Positions 45,617 to 54,606 are shown, counted from the stretch's first letter. The stretch is DNA of 64,000 nucleotides from Spirochaetota bacterium (GCA_016214035.1 JACRPF010000001.1:122465-186464), one strand, 5' to 3'. Numbers and translations: made by a program. Notes: generated from the letters alone by a model not told the origin.

Positions 45617-46639
45617 ATGTCAGATGAATTTAAGAAAGTAACGATTTACGATATCGCCCAGGCGGCCGGGGTTGCATATTCAACGGTTTCAACTGTTCTT
45701 TCAGGAAACCGGAAGAATTATCTTTCCGAAAAGACACGAAGCAGGATTTTAGCCTTAGCCGAAGAGATGAATTATATCCCCAGCCACGCAAACCGGATAT
45801 TAAAGGGCATAAAGACCAATACTGCGGCAATCGTTATTTCCAGCCCTGCCATGGCTGAGCAGGAGCATATCCGGAGCATTATACTGCGACTCACTGAGAA
45901 ATTGAGGATACACGAATATGCCGCATACGTTTCATACTTTCTTCCGGACTGCGACCGCTCACACGAAATACGTAAACTGATACAGCGGGGGTGCGATGCG
46001 TTCTATTTTGCATCTTCCATCCAGGAATATTCTCACCTCTGTGATGAGATCACGGGTCACGGAAAAACGTATGTTACTTATGGTTATGCATCGCCGCGTT
46101 CGATAACGGTTGATATTACCGGCGGAGTGACGGAGATACTGAAGAGCTTCATCGGCTCCGGCCGGAATAATTTCAGGATGATAATGCCCGCGCATGACAT
46201 GAATGAAAATGACCGGGCTGCTGCGCTCAGAACTGTTTTCCCCGACCGTCCGTTCGAGGAAGTGCACCGGAGATATGTGGTGTCAGACGATTCACGTCCC
46301 TATAATCCTGAAAAATATGATACTGCGCTCTATTTTGAGACCGGATATAAGCTTACACAAAAAGCGCTTACGGATGATCCAGGCATACAGGCATTCTTCT
46401 ACTTTTCCGATCACTATGCCGCAGGCGGTATCCGCGCGCTCTCAGAAGCGGGAATTAAGCCGATAAAAGATGTGCTCATCGCCGGAGTGAACAACACCCA
46501 GATATCGCAGTTCGGCAATCCGCCGTTCACCTCGATCGGCTATGATATTGAAGCTGTCGTTGATGCGGTCGTTGATAATCTGTTCGGCAATGAGCCGGTC
46601 TCAATAAATACGCGCCCCGTTATTTACTGGCGGCAATGA
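45617..46639 (+). CDS. LacI-family transcriptional regulator
   Basis: A 340-residue regulator. Residues 6-55 hold the LacI helix-turn-helix (VTIYDIAQAAGVAYSTVS, then TVLSGNRKNYLSEKTR) and the hinge region. Residues 65-340 form the periplasmic-binding-protein-like sensor (NTAAIVISSPAMAEQEHI, YDIEAVVDAVVDNLFGNE at the end). The sensor part is unusual in sequence and does not reveal the ligand. A truncated close copy of the first 40 codons lies at 54643. Base composition is more AT-rich than the island to its left. It is the best candidate to bind the operator found at 46864, 50040 and 54635. Confidence 0.9.
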   Translation: MSDEFKKVTIYDIAQAAGVAYSTVSTVLSGNRKNYLSEKTRSRILALAEEMNYIPSHANRILKGIKTNTAAIVISSPAMAEQEHIRSIILRLTEKLRIHEYAAYVSYFLPDCDRSHEIRKLIQRGCDAFYFASSIQEYSHLCDEITGHGKTYVTYGYASPRSITVDITGGVTEILKSFIGSGRNNFRMIMPAHDMNENDRAAALRTVFPDRPFEEVHRRYVVSDDSRPYNPEKYDTALYFETGYKLTQKALTDDPGIQAFFYFSDHYAAGGIRALSEAGIKPIKDVLIAGVNNTQISQFGNPPFTSIGYDIEAVVDAVVDNLFGNEPVSINTRPVIYWRQ

Positions 46640-46835
46640 CAGCTGATTCGCATAATGATCATGCACTGAGGACAGTTCTTTTTTTAAGCCGGCGCTGTAC
46701 CTGAGATATCAGCTCATACGACTTCTCAATTGCTATGCTCCGTAGAACAACAGAAATCTGCTGCTAGCGGGCACTGCCTGAATTATTGGTGCAACGCATC
46801 GGCAGCTTCCGGAAAGAACTATAGCCGTGGTTTGC

Positions 46836-46864
46836 TTGACTTTTTATGCAATATTTACTATAAT
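46836..46864 (+). promoter_or_regulatory. Sigma-70 promoter, copy 1 of the shared promoter/operator cassette
   Basis: TTGACT (46836-46841), 17-nt spacer, TATAAT (46859-46864). The -10 box runs directly into the operator at 46864. It should drive the 46905 and 47839 genes. Confidence 0.7.
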
Positions 46865-46879
46865 GTGATATATGTCACA
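46864..46879. promoter_or_regulatory. Operator copy 1, TGTGA-N6-TCACA palindrome
   Basis: TGTGATATATGTCACA overlaps the last base of the -10 box and the expected transcription start. It contains an ATG (46872). The same 16 bases occur at 50040 and 54635. The placement predicts repression by steric block. The arms match the CRP consensus, but a LacI-type repressor is equally possible. Confidence 0.65.
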
Positions 46880-46904
46880 TTATAAAGCATTTTGGAGTAC
46901 CCGC

Positions 46905-47798
46905 ATGCACAAAGTCTTGTCCATCATTTTGATAGCGGCACTTTCCATTACGCCTGCATATGCGCAGAAAAAAAGATATCTGCCGGTGAACGAAGTTGAG
47001 CAGACGCTTGCGCAGGGCTTGCGAACATACATTTTAAGTGATTACAAAGGCGCCATGCGGAATTTTGAAGCGGTTATAAACGGCACTCCTGCGGGGAATG
47101 ATGCCTCAGCAGATGCCGCAATGCGTTCAGCGCACTGCAGGGCGCTTTTCGGCATGGGGCTTGTATGGAACTTTTTAGATAATCCGGACAGGAAGAAAGC
47201 AGCGGAATACTATCGGCTCGCGGCGGACCAGGGCGGCAGAACGGATGAGGCTGCATGGGCGCTGCTCGCACTCGCGCGTCTGAAACATGTCGTCGGTATT
47301 AATGAGGAGCCGGATTTTCCCGCTATCCGCGCGGCCTATCAGAACGTCATCGATGCGTTCCCGGTTCATCCTGCTGCCGAAGAAGCTATCATCTATCAGC
47401 AGGAAACCTACCTTGTTTCGTGGAAGAAAGATGATGCTATCATCGCTGAAAAGGCGCTTGTCAATTATGTGAAGAACTATCCGGATCCGCATCATCTGCG
47501 TCTTGCGTATACCTGCCTCGGCTTTGTGTATAAAATGCTCGACAATCCGCAGAAGCGCATGGAAGTCAGTCTCGCGCATCTGAAACTCATCGAAGGTGAC
47601 GTGGTGAATCCCATCAATAAGGACCTTTCGCCGGCAATCTGGCAGATTGCGGACATTGCGGAGTGGGGGCTGGGGGATTTTGTCACGGCACGCAATTATT
47701 ATAACCGTCTTATCAGGGAATATCCGCTTGATATGCGCGTATTCGCCGCAAAGATAGCACTGAAGCGCATGGATGAAATGGAAGGAAAGAAGCGTTAG
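46905..47798 (+). CDS. Exported TPR-like protein
   Basis: A 297-residue protein from ATG 46905, with GGAG 7 nt upstream and a signal peptide ending in AYA-Q (residues 1-19). An in-frame ATG at 46872 inside the operator would add Met-Ser-His and eight more residues, possibly translated from a leaderless start. The body is helical with tetratricopeptide character: GLRTYILSDYKGAMRNFEAV, NPDRKKAAEYYRLAADQGG, FPAIRAAYQNVIDAFPVHPA and DFVTARNYYNRLIREYPL. It lies 40 bp upstream of the LysM/solute-binding gene and may help that protein assemble or scaffold a transporter (inference). Confidence 0.7.
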   Translation: MHKVLSIILIAALSITPAYAQKKRYLPVNEVEQTLAQGLRTYILSDYKGAMRNFEAVINGTPAGNDASADAAMRSAHCRALFGMGLVWNFLDNPDRKKAAEYYRLAADQGGRTDEAAWALLALARLKHVVGINEEPDFPAIRAAYQNVIDAFPVHPAAEEAIIYQQETYLVSWKKDDAIIAEKALVNYVKNYPDPHHLRLAYTCLGFVYKMLDNPQKRMEVSLAHLKLIEGDVVNPINKDLSPAIWQIADIAEWGLGDFVTARNYYNRLIREYPLDMRVFAAKIALKRMDEMEGKKR

Positions 47799-47838
47799 CG
47801 GCTCGCCGGTAGAAACGTTATGGTAACGGAGAAGTGCA

Positions 47839-49827
47839 ATGTATAAAAAAATATTCGCTGCCCTGAAAAACTATTTCGGTATCATCATCATCGGGACAGC
47901 ATTTGCCGTGTCGGCCCTGGCGGTTTTTCTTAATTCCCGTATCGATGAGGATGTTTTTTATATCGTTAAGACCGGTGATACGCTCAAGTCCATCGCCGAC
48001 GAGTACAGCATAACGATCGACCAGATCTGCAATGAGAATTATCCGGATGTGTCGGAAAAGTTCCCGCCGGCAGCAGGGTCACGTATTAAGATACCGAAAA
48101 ACGCCCGTGCGCAAGTAATAACCGTACGTCTTGCGCATTGGCAGCTTGAACCGGGTGTGCGCGACGGCATCGACTATATGGCGAAGGAATATCAGAAACT
48201 CCATCCGAATGCGCGCATCGTCCAGAACCCGGTGCCGGAGGCCACGTACGGACAATGGTTCATAACGCAGATGCTCGGCGGTACCGCACCTGATCTCATA
48301 CAGGTGGGGTTTGTACCGTACAACCTGCTCATAGGATATTATTTCAGATATTTTACGCCGCTCACGCCATACGTCACATCGCCGAATCCGTATAATAAGC
48401 ATAACGAATTCAAGGATATTGCACTCCGCGATACCGTGAAGGACGGATATAAAAATCTCTACAATGCCGACGTTCAGGAATACATGACCATAGGGCTGTC
48501 GCAGCACCTCGTTCGCTTCTATTACAACAGGAGCCTTCTTGAAAAACTCACCGGCAGGACGAACGCGCCGCGGAATCTGAGCGAGTTCATGAAGGTCTGT
48601 TCGGAGATAAAGCAGCACAAATATGTAACGAAAGCGCAAAAGCAGGAAATAGACATGCTTGATGCACGCGTGAAAGCACTTGAGCAGCGTATTTCACGCG
48701 GCGAAGCCCGGGCCTCGGAAGATCTTGCCGCAGTGCAGGCCAAGCGGGAAAAAATACGCAGTGAGATGACTTCGTATATACCCATTGCGAGCTCCCGGTA
48801 TCATATTGGCAGTGTAGAAGGTAATATGTTCAATGTCGTTACCACGAGCGCGAGAGACCTTATCGACTTCAATCACGACTGCACGGTAAGCGCGGTGGAG
48901 CAGTTTGTCGGGTTCAAAACGAAGACAATCGATCTCAACTATCCTGCATACAGGGCCAAGTTCGAGATCGTAGCGCGCTACTGCAGCAACAGTATGCCGG
49001 GATTCACCGGTCTGCAACGGGATGACGGCGTGCTCATGTTCGTGCAGCAGCGCGCGGTATTCATGAATACGGGAACATGGGATGCAAATATGGTTTCCCT
49101 GCAGGCGAAGGATAACGGATTTGAGGTGGGCATCATGGATTTCCCGTATCCTGATCCGAGCGAACCCGAGCTGTATAAACAATTCTACGGGCCGGCGTTC
49201 GAAGACCCGCAGACCGTGTTCCAGTTCGGCACACCGACGCCGGAAAGTGCCGGTGAAAGAAAGCGCATAGCAATTGATTTCCTGCTGTTCATGGCGTCAA
49301 AAGAGAACAATATCAGGCTCAACGAGATCATCGGCTGGATCCCGGCGGTCAAGAACGCGGAAGGCACCGGGATTCTCAAATATTTCAAGCCTCATGCCGA
49401 CGGCGTTACGCCGGGCCTCAATTTCGGCATCGGCGGTGAATCGATAATAAAGTGGCAGCAGGTCTATGCTATGTACCAGGTGGGGCAGATGTCCTTCGAA
49501 GAGATGCGCGATGAATTCACGCCGTACTATATTGCCCGCGGATACAAGGACTACATGCAGGTCAACAAGAACTGGCGGCGCAGCATCATGCAGGACGAGA
49601 AGATCAGCAGTGTCTTCAAGGTGAAGGCCATGCTTGCGACGGACGAAAAAAAGCGTGAAGAGCACTGGGAGAAATACCGGTACGTGAAGCTGCGGCCTAT
49701 GAACAGCGTGATAAATACGAGCTATGACAGGGCGCTCCTAAAAGGGGCTGAGGACGGAACGCTGAAAATGAAAGCGGCCTATGAATACTCACCTGAAGCG
49801 CTTGCTCGAATAAAACACCGCAGGTAA
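47839..49827 (+). CDS. Membrane-anchored LysM domain fused to extracellular solute-binding protein
   Basis: A 662-residue protein. Residues 12-31 form an N-terminal membrane anchor. Residues about 39-88 are a LysM peptidoglycan-binding domain (FYIVKTGDTLKSIADEYSIT, GSRIKIP). From about 95 the sequence is a family-1 ABC sugar-binding protein: QVITVRLAHWQLEPG, GGTAPDLIQVGF, and a C-terminal hinge with RKRIAIDFLLFMASKENN. A predicted coiled coil (residues 260-310, rich in Glu/Lys/Arg) is inserted in the first lobe. Anchoring in both membrane and wall would hold the receptor next to its permease. No permease genes follow, which is unusual. Transcribed from the cassette promoter at 46.86 kb. Confidence 0.85.
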   Translation: MYKKIFAALKNYFGIIIIGTAFAVSALAVFLNSRIDEDVFYIVKTGDTLKSIADEYSITIDQICNENYPDVSEKFPPAAGSRIKIPKNARAQVITVRLAHWQLEPGVRDGIDYMAKEYQKLHPNARIVQNPVPEATYGQWFITQMLGGTAPDLIQVGFVPYNLLIGYYFRYFTPLTPYVTSPNPYNKHNEFKDIALRDTVKDGYKNLYNADVQEYMTIGLSQHLVRFYYNRSLLEKLTGRTNAPRNLSEFMKVCSEIKQHKYVTKAQKQEIDMLDARVKALEQRISRGEARASEDLAAVQAKREKIRSEMTSYIPIASSRYHIGSVEGNMFNVVTTSARDLIDFNHDCTVSAVEQFVGFKTKTIDLNYPAYRAKFEIVARYCSNSMPGFTGLQRDDGVLMFVQQRAVFMNTGTWDANMVSLQAKDNGFEVGIMDFPYPDPSEPELYKQFYGPAFEDPQTVFQFGTPTPESAGERKRIAIDFLLFMASKENNIRLNEIIGWIPAVKNAEGTGILKYFKPHADGVTPGLNFGIGGESIIKWQQVYAMYQVGQMSFEEMRDEFTPYYIARGYKDYMQVNKNWRRSIMQDEKISSVFKVKAMLATDEKKREEHWEKYRYVKLRPMNSVINTSYDRALLKGAEDGTLKMKAAYEYSPEALARIKHRR

Positions 49828-50011
49828 GTTCCAACATACCTTCAAACTGAGTACAAGACGTACATTATTATTGAAGAATCTATTGATTCTACAGAATTCG
49901 CTTATTACGCTGATAATTACCGGTTTCTTATACCCGATTTCATCATTTTATTGGTATTTTTTATCATATACCTGCTTATATCGGTAAATTTAACGAATTC
50001 TCATACACTAC
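49828..50011. other. AT-rich intergenic region with no gene
   Basis: This stretch is much richer in A and T than the coding DNA. It holds a small inverted repeat GAATC-TATT-GATTC near 49875, too weak to call a terminator. No coding frame with sense content was found. Confidence 0.4.
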
Positions 50012-50040
50012 TTGACAAATAGTGCAATATTTACTATATT
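50012..50040 (+). promoter_or_regulatory. Sigma-70 promoter, copy 2 of the shared cassette
   Basis: TTGACA (50012-50017), 17-nt spacer, TATATT (50035-50040), ending at the first base of operator copy 2. It should drive the 50176 gene. Confidence 0.7.
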
Positions 50041-50055
50041 GTGATATATGTCACA
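50040..50055. promoter_or_regulatory. Operator copy 2, TGTGA-N6-TCACA palindrome
   Basis: TGTGATATATGTCACA, identical to the copies at 46864 and 54635 and at the same distance from the -10 box. It contains the ATG of the relic ORF at 50048. Confidence 0.65.
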
Positions 50056-50155
50056 TACGAAATTCAAACCACAATTTATGCAATCTTCCATAAAAAATCC
50101 TGTGAATTTACGCGAAGTATCGGGAGATGCTGGAGCCTTAGTTCAAATAACATGA
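50048..50155 (+). pseudogene. Leader ORF, probable relic of a LacI-family regulator
   Basis: A 35-codon ORF whose ATG lies in the operator, 7 nt past the -10 box. It reads MSHTKFKPQF... and ends with VNLREVSGDAGALVQIT, which resembles the start of a LacI helix-turn-helix (V-T-L-R-E-V-x-x-x-A-G) before a stop. The Met-Ser-His start is shared with the broken LacI copy at 54643. It may now be only a translated leader upstream of the 50176 gene. Confidence 0.4.
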
Positions 50156-50175
50156 ACATAGCGAAGGAGACACCC

Positions 50176-53100
50176 ATGAAAGCAATGTTGAAAGCATTAT
50201 TCATATCAATGTTATTCGTTCTGTCAGCGGTATACAGCGTATACGCTGCCGGCTACCCGTTAGTAAGTCATACCTACCCGAAGATTGATGCTCCGGAACG
50301 TAATCCGCTGAAAGGTTGGAACTCCGGATCCTTCGGAGATGATGAACCGGCGGCACCTGTTGTATTTCTTTATATTCCATGGAAAGCATTCCAATCCGGC
50401 ACAGGTGTGTATAATTGGTCAGGGCTTGAATCGAAAATCGCAGGATATCCCACGGGAAGACATTTAGTTTTACGCGTGTATCCACAGTGGGACGGGACTG
50501 AGGCAACGTACTCCGATACTGTTGCCCCGGGATACCTCTTTACAACCAAGGGCGTCAAATATATTAAAGCTACGAATAAAGACGGTTATCGGAATACTAT
50601 TGATTATAATGATCCAAATTACCTCAGCGAAGCTTGTCTGATGATTAAGGATCTTGCAGCACGGTATGATAATGACCCGCGCATCTATGCCTTTGAGCTC
50701 GGCATCATCGGCTACTGGGGTGAGAGTCATACGTTTGGCACCTACACAAACGATGTGGCAATTGTTGTCAGCAGCAATGCCATGTATCAGGTAGTCACTG
50801 CGTACAAAACGTACTTCAAAAAAGCAATGATTATGGCCCGTTATCCCGGCTGGCCCGCATATGCGAATGCCGGCGGCATCGGTTTTTATAATGATTCTTT
50901 CGGGTACGATCTAAAAGGATTCGAACCATATTTATCGCAAGGTCTTTTTTGGAGGAATGGTCCGATTGGAGGGGAGGTTCGGCCGGAATCTTTTCTAGAA
51001 GACGGTTTTTATGCCCCTACGAACTCAAGTTATCTCGGATTAGAACTGATTAAAAGCGGCCACTATGCTACTATGAAAGCCGGCGGCTATCAGCAACAAC
51101 CAGGGGATCCGTTTTACTCGAAATTCAGAGAGCTGAATAAACGGATGGGATACAATTACCAGATCAGTGAGGCGCTTTTCTGCAACAGTAATGTAACGGG
51201 CGTCCCGTTCACGGTGAGTGTCAAAGGAACGAATGTCGGTGTGGCGCCGTTGTACTATGACTGGAATGTTGAGTTTGCACTTCTTGACGGTTCTAATAAA
51301 CCGAAGACAACAGCTCTGGCGCCGGTGTCTCTAAAACGCATTATGGAAAATGATGAATTCCAATTCAGCGCATCTTTGCCGGTTGATATTGCATTGCCGG
51401 GCGGCTCCTATAAGCTCGGGCTTCGCATCATACAGCCGGGTGCAGCTGCTGCAAAGGGTACTGCATGGAAACTGTATTCGAGCAATGTAGCAATACAGTT
51501 CGCCAATACGTTCTCCCTCGGGTATGTGAATCCGTCATGGACATCCTCCAACTCGCTTGACGGAGGATGGTCGATTCTCGGCAATGTGACCATTGTTTCA
51601 AATACTGCAAAAAGCATAGTCACCGGTTTCCCGGCAGGTTTCGTAACCAACAAATCGTTTGCGATTAACGCGGATGTCACCGGCAATTACGGCTATATCG
51701 CTACAACTCCCGCCGGTCCGTATTCATCATTCACCACAATCGGAACAAATATCACCGTTACAGCGACAACGACATATTACTATTACGGCTGCGACACGCT
51801 TGGGAATTCAAGCGAGACAAACACGGTGACCTATACGATCGATAACGCCGCCCCCGTCATTTCCGGATTTCCCGCAAGCTTCACGACCAATGCGGCCTTT
51901 TTTATCAATGCAGATGTCAATGAAAACCGCGGCTATTTTTCAGAAGGTGGCGGTTACGCCTTTTCTGCATTCTCCACCAACGGCACGAACATCCTGGTCG
52001 ACAGCACCACGACTTTTTTCTATTACGCAATCGATGATGCTGGAAACTGCAGCGGGACCAATACCGTTACGTACACCTTTGATACAAAATCCCCGACCGT
52101 GAGCGGATTCCCCTTGAATTGCTGGACCAATACATTTACGATCAATGCTGATGTGGACGAAAACTACGGTTACTATTCCACGAATTCATCAACAGGCCCC
52201 TTCATTCAACTCTCTACGAACGGCGCAAGCATTCTGGTGTCGAAAACGGGCAATATCTGGTATTATGGAGCAGATGATTTCGGCAATACAAGTGCCGTAA
52301 TAACCCGCTGGTATGGTATTGACAACACGCCGCCCGTGATCACCGGTTTTCTCTCTTCGCGCAGCACGAATACATCGTTCGGTCTTTCGCTTGACGTGAA
52401 CGAGCAGCTCGGTTATTTTTCTACCAATGCAGCAGGTCCCTTCTGGACGATTACGACGAACGGCACGAATGTTACGGTGACAGGTACGACGATTTTCTGG
52501 TATTTCGGTCGCGACGTTTACGGCAATACCAGTACGACGAACAGCGTGACCTATACATTTGGCGGCGGTTCACGTACACCGGTGGTGAGCGGATTCCCGG
52601 CAAATTTCACAACCAATGTTTCGTTTGTACTGAATCTTGATGTTGATATGAATTACGGATATGTTGCAACCAATGTTGCGGGGCCATATTCACCATTCAC
52701 CACGAGCGGCACGAACATTACCGTTTCAAACACAACGAGTTTCTGGTATTACGGGTATGATGCTCTCAGCAACTCAAGCGCGACCAATTCCCGAACCTAT
52801 ACATTTGATATAACCGCGCCGGCAGTGAGCGGTGCGCCTGCTTCGTTCACCACCAACGATGCTTTCACGGTCACACTCGGCGTAAACGAGAACTACGGAT
52901 ACTGGAGCACGAACGGCTGGGCAACGTCGAATCAATTCGGAACATCCGGCGCCTCGATCTACATCCAGCAGACAACAACGCTTGCCTGCTTCGGCCGCGA
53001 TGCGCTCGGCAATACAGGTGCGACGAATGTCTTCACATACACACTCACCCCCAGTCCGATGCTCACGATCTGGCTGCCGTGCAGCGAGAACACGGGAACG

Positions 53101-54399
53101 CGCGCGTATGACAGCACGGCGAATCACAATGATGCGCTCCTCTCGAACGGCACGGGATGGACGAACGGCATCGGCTCCGGAGCTGGAAGCGCGCTTATGT
53201 TCGACGGCATCGACGATAATGCCTTCATACCCCGGAGCTCTACACTTGATGCGGTCGGGCAGACGAACGGCGACTTCGCCTGGGCGATGTTCATTAAACT
53301 CCGCGCCGGTGCTGCCGGAAGCGTACGTACCGTTCTAAAAAAGAGCGTGAACTATAACGAACGGACGGTGCAGCTCTCGATGAACGACATCGATGATCGT
53401 CTCAGGGTCCGCATGAGCACGCTCGCGAACACGAATGTCGGGTTCACGAGCAGGGCTGCGCTTCCGCTCAACACATGGACGCACCTTGCATGCGTAAAGA
53501 GCAACAATGTGCTTTCCCTCTATCTCAACGGCGCGCTCGATTCTAAGATGATCCTTGCTTCCGCAACGTTCTCGAACACCGGGTGCATCTGGCTCGGGGA
53601 CGACCCGTGGGCAGCGCCTACGGCCATGGCACTCGACGATCTGCGTCTCTATTCGCGGCCGCTTGCCTCAAACGAGGTCTACGCTATCGCATCGGCGGGC
53701 GGCGCGGGGACCACAACGCCGCTTGCGCCGTATCTCGGCGCGGTGCTCACAAGCGCGAATGCGAAGGCAGAAGCTGCAGCGGTTGCGCTTACGTATACAA
53801 CAACACAGCCGCTGCCGTCGGCACCGACTGCGGCGGCAGCAGCATGTCTGACCGCCGCGTTTGACGACGGGAGCGAACCGCCTACACCGGCGGATGAGAA
53901 CAGCATCGCATTCGCCTATGCGCCCGCCGGCGGTTCGTCATGGACGCCGATTGCGGTGACGGATCTGGACGGCGTACGTGTTTCGAACGGCGCATATGTC
54001 AGTCATTGGAAATTGCCTTCAGGGTTTGATCGCACGCAGAAGTACGATGTTAAGGTTTCTTCGGTGTTCGCAGGCGAGGTCACGGAGACGGTAACTATCC
54101 GTAATATCGATCTCGCTGCATTGTTCACGGAACAGACGGATCTCAATAAAGCGTGCGTACTGAACAACCCGTACACGGGAACCGGCGAAATAGGGTTCAT
54201 GAACCTGCCGGCGAAGGCGACAGTGCGCATCTACACGGTGAGCGGCCGGCTCGCCGCTGAACTGTCGATGGCGATAGACGGCGCGACGTACTGGAATGCG
54301 TCAGGTGCGGACGGAAAACGGGTGCTGCCCGGGGTCTACCTTGCGCGCATCAATTCTCCCGCGGGGTCGCGTCTTGTCAAGGTGATGGTCGTTCGGTAA
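50176..54399 (+). CDS. Giant secreted DUF4832-like protein with chitobiase-like repeats, LamG and FlgD-like tail
   Basis: A 1407-residue protein from ATG 50176 (AAGGAG upstream; the frame extends to a GTG at 50041 inside the operator, which is not credible). Signal peptide at residues 1-24. Residues 25-300 form a TIM-barrel-like region (NPLKGWNSGSFG, FLYIPWKAFQSG, YAFELGIIGYWGESH), followed by a DUF4832-like beta domain (300-470, SVKGTNVGVAPLYYDWNVEF). Six chitobiase-like repeats fill 478-955; five read GFP..FTTN and the sixth GAPASFTTNDAFTVTLGV. A LamG-like sandwich (962-1175) with MFDGIDDNAFIP follows, then the YDVKV domain and the FlgD-like tail (IYTVSGRLAAELS, GVYLARINS). Codons become more GC-rich after about 52.8 kb, suggesting a mosaic gene. 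Confidence 0.82.
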   Translation: MKAMLKALFISMLFVLSAVYSVYAAGYPLVSHTYPKIDAPERNPLKGWNSGSFGDDEPAAPVVFLYIPWKAFQSGTGVYNWSGLESKIAGYPTGRHLVLRVYPQWDGTEATYSDTVAPGYLFTTKGVKYIKATNKDGYRNTIDYNDPNYLSEACLMIKDLAARYDNDPRIYAFELGIIGYWGESHTFGTYTNDVAIVVSSNAMYQVVTAYKTYFKKAMIMARYPGWPAYANAGGIGFYNDSFGYDLKGFEPYLSQGLFWRNGPIGGEVRPESFLEDGFYAPTNSSYLGLELIKSGHYATMKAGGYQQQPGDPFYSKFRELNKRMGYNYQISEALFCNSNVTGVPFTVSVKGTNVGVAPLYYDWNVEFALLDGSNKPKTTALAPVSLKRIMENDEFQFSASLPVDIALPGGSYKLGLRIIQPGAAAAKGTAWKLYSSNVAIQFANTFSLGYVNPSWTSSNSLDGGWSILGNVTIVSNTAKSIVTGFPAGFVTNKSFAINADVTGNYGYIATTPAGPYSSFTTIGTNITVTATTTYYYYGCDTLGNSSETNTVTYTIDNAAPVISGFPASFTTNAAFFINADVNENRGYFSEGGGYAFSAFSTNGTNILVDSTTTFFYYAIDDAGNCSGTNTVTYTFDTKSPTVSGFPLNCWTNTFTINADVDENYGYYSTNSSTGPFIQLSTNGASILVSKTGNIWYYGADDFGNTSAVITRWYGIDNTPPVITGFLSSRSTNTSFGLSLDVNEQLGYFSTNAAGPFWTITTNGTNVTVTGTTIFWYFGRDVYGNTSTTNSVTYTFGGGSRTPVVSGFPANFTTNVSFVLNLDVDMNYGYVATNVAGPYSPFTTSGTNITVSNTTSFWYYGYDALSNSSATNSRTYTFDITAPAVSGAPASFTTNDAFTVTLGVNENYGYWSTNGWATSNQFGTSGASIYIQQTTTLACFGRDALGNTGATNVFTYTLTPSPMLTIWLPCSENTGTRAYDSTANHNDALLSNGTGWTNGIGSGAGSALMFDGIDDNAFIPRSSTLDAVGQTNGDFAWAMFIKLRAGAAGSVRTVLKKSVNYNERTVQLSMNDIDDRLRVRMSTLANTNVGFTSRAALPLNTWTHLACVKSNNVLSLYLNGALDSKMILASATFSNTGCIWLGDDPWAAPTAMALDDLRLYSRPLASNEVYAIASAGGAGTTTPLAPYLGAVLTSANAKAEAAAVALTYTTTQPLPSAPTAAAAACLTAAFDDGSEPPTPADENSIAFAYAPAGGSSWTPIAVTDLDGVRVSNGAYVSHWKLPSGFDRTQKYDVKVSSVFAGEVTETVTIRNIDLAALFTEQTDLNKACVLNNPYTGTGEIGFMNLPAKATVRIYTVSGRLAAELSMAIDGATYWNASGADGKRVLPGVYLARINSPAGSRLVKVMVVR

Positions 54400-54404
54400 C
54401 GATA

Positions 54405-54554
54405 GCAGAATGGAATAAGGTCACCGTTGAATACATGACAATTGCCAAGACCGCCGGCATTTCTAAAGTACGGATTTTCCAACTCACCCCCGGCGCGCTT
54501 CCCTCAGGCACCGAACTCTGGATAGCTGCAGTGAAGGTCGATAAGGTCGATTAG
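54405..54554 (+). pseudogene. C-terminal fragment of a secreted carbohydrate-active protein
   Basis: Open frame without own start, beginning AEWNKVTVEYMTIAKTAG and continuing ISKVRIFQLTPGALPSGTEL to the stop at 54554. The text has the look of the last strand of a jelly-roll domain in CAZymes. It begins right after the stop of the 50176 gene, in another frame. Probably the leftover 3' end of a gene removed by deletion. Confidence 0.5.
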
Positions 54555-54606
54555 CCTGCTTAAATGAACGTTTCCGGCGACTGAGTCGCTAGCAGAATCT
54601 TTTCCT

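Noticed and set aside
50041..50175. 45-codon N-terminal extension of the giant protein from a GTG
   Set aside because: It begins inside the operator palindrome and precedes a good AAGGAG ribosome site and signal peptide at 50176.
54577..54589. Palindrome GCGACTGAGTCGC with downstream T run, possible terminator
   Set aside because: After allowing a loop of at least three bases only four base pairs remain, too weak for an intrinsic terminator.
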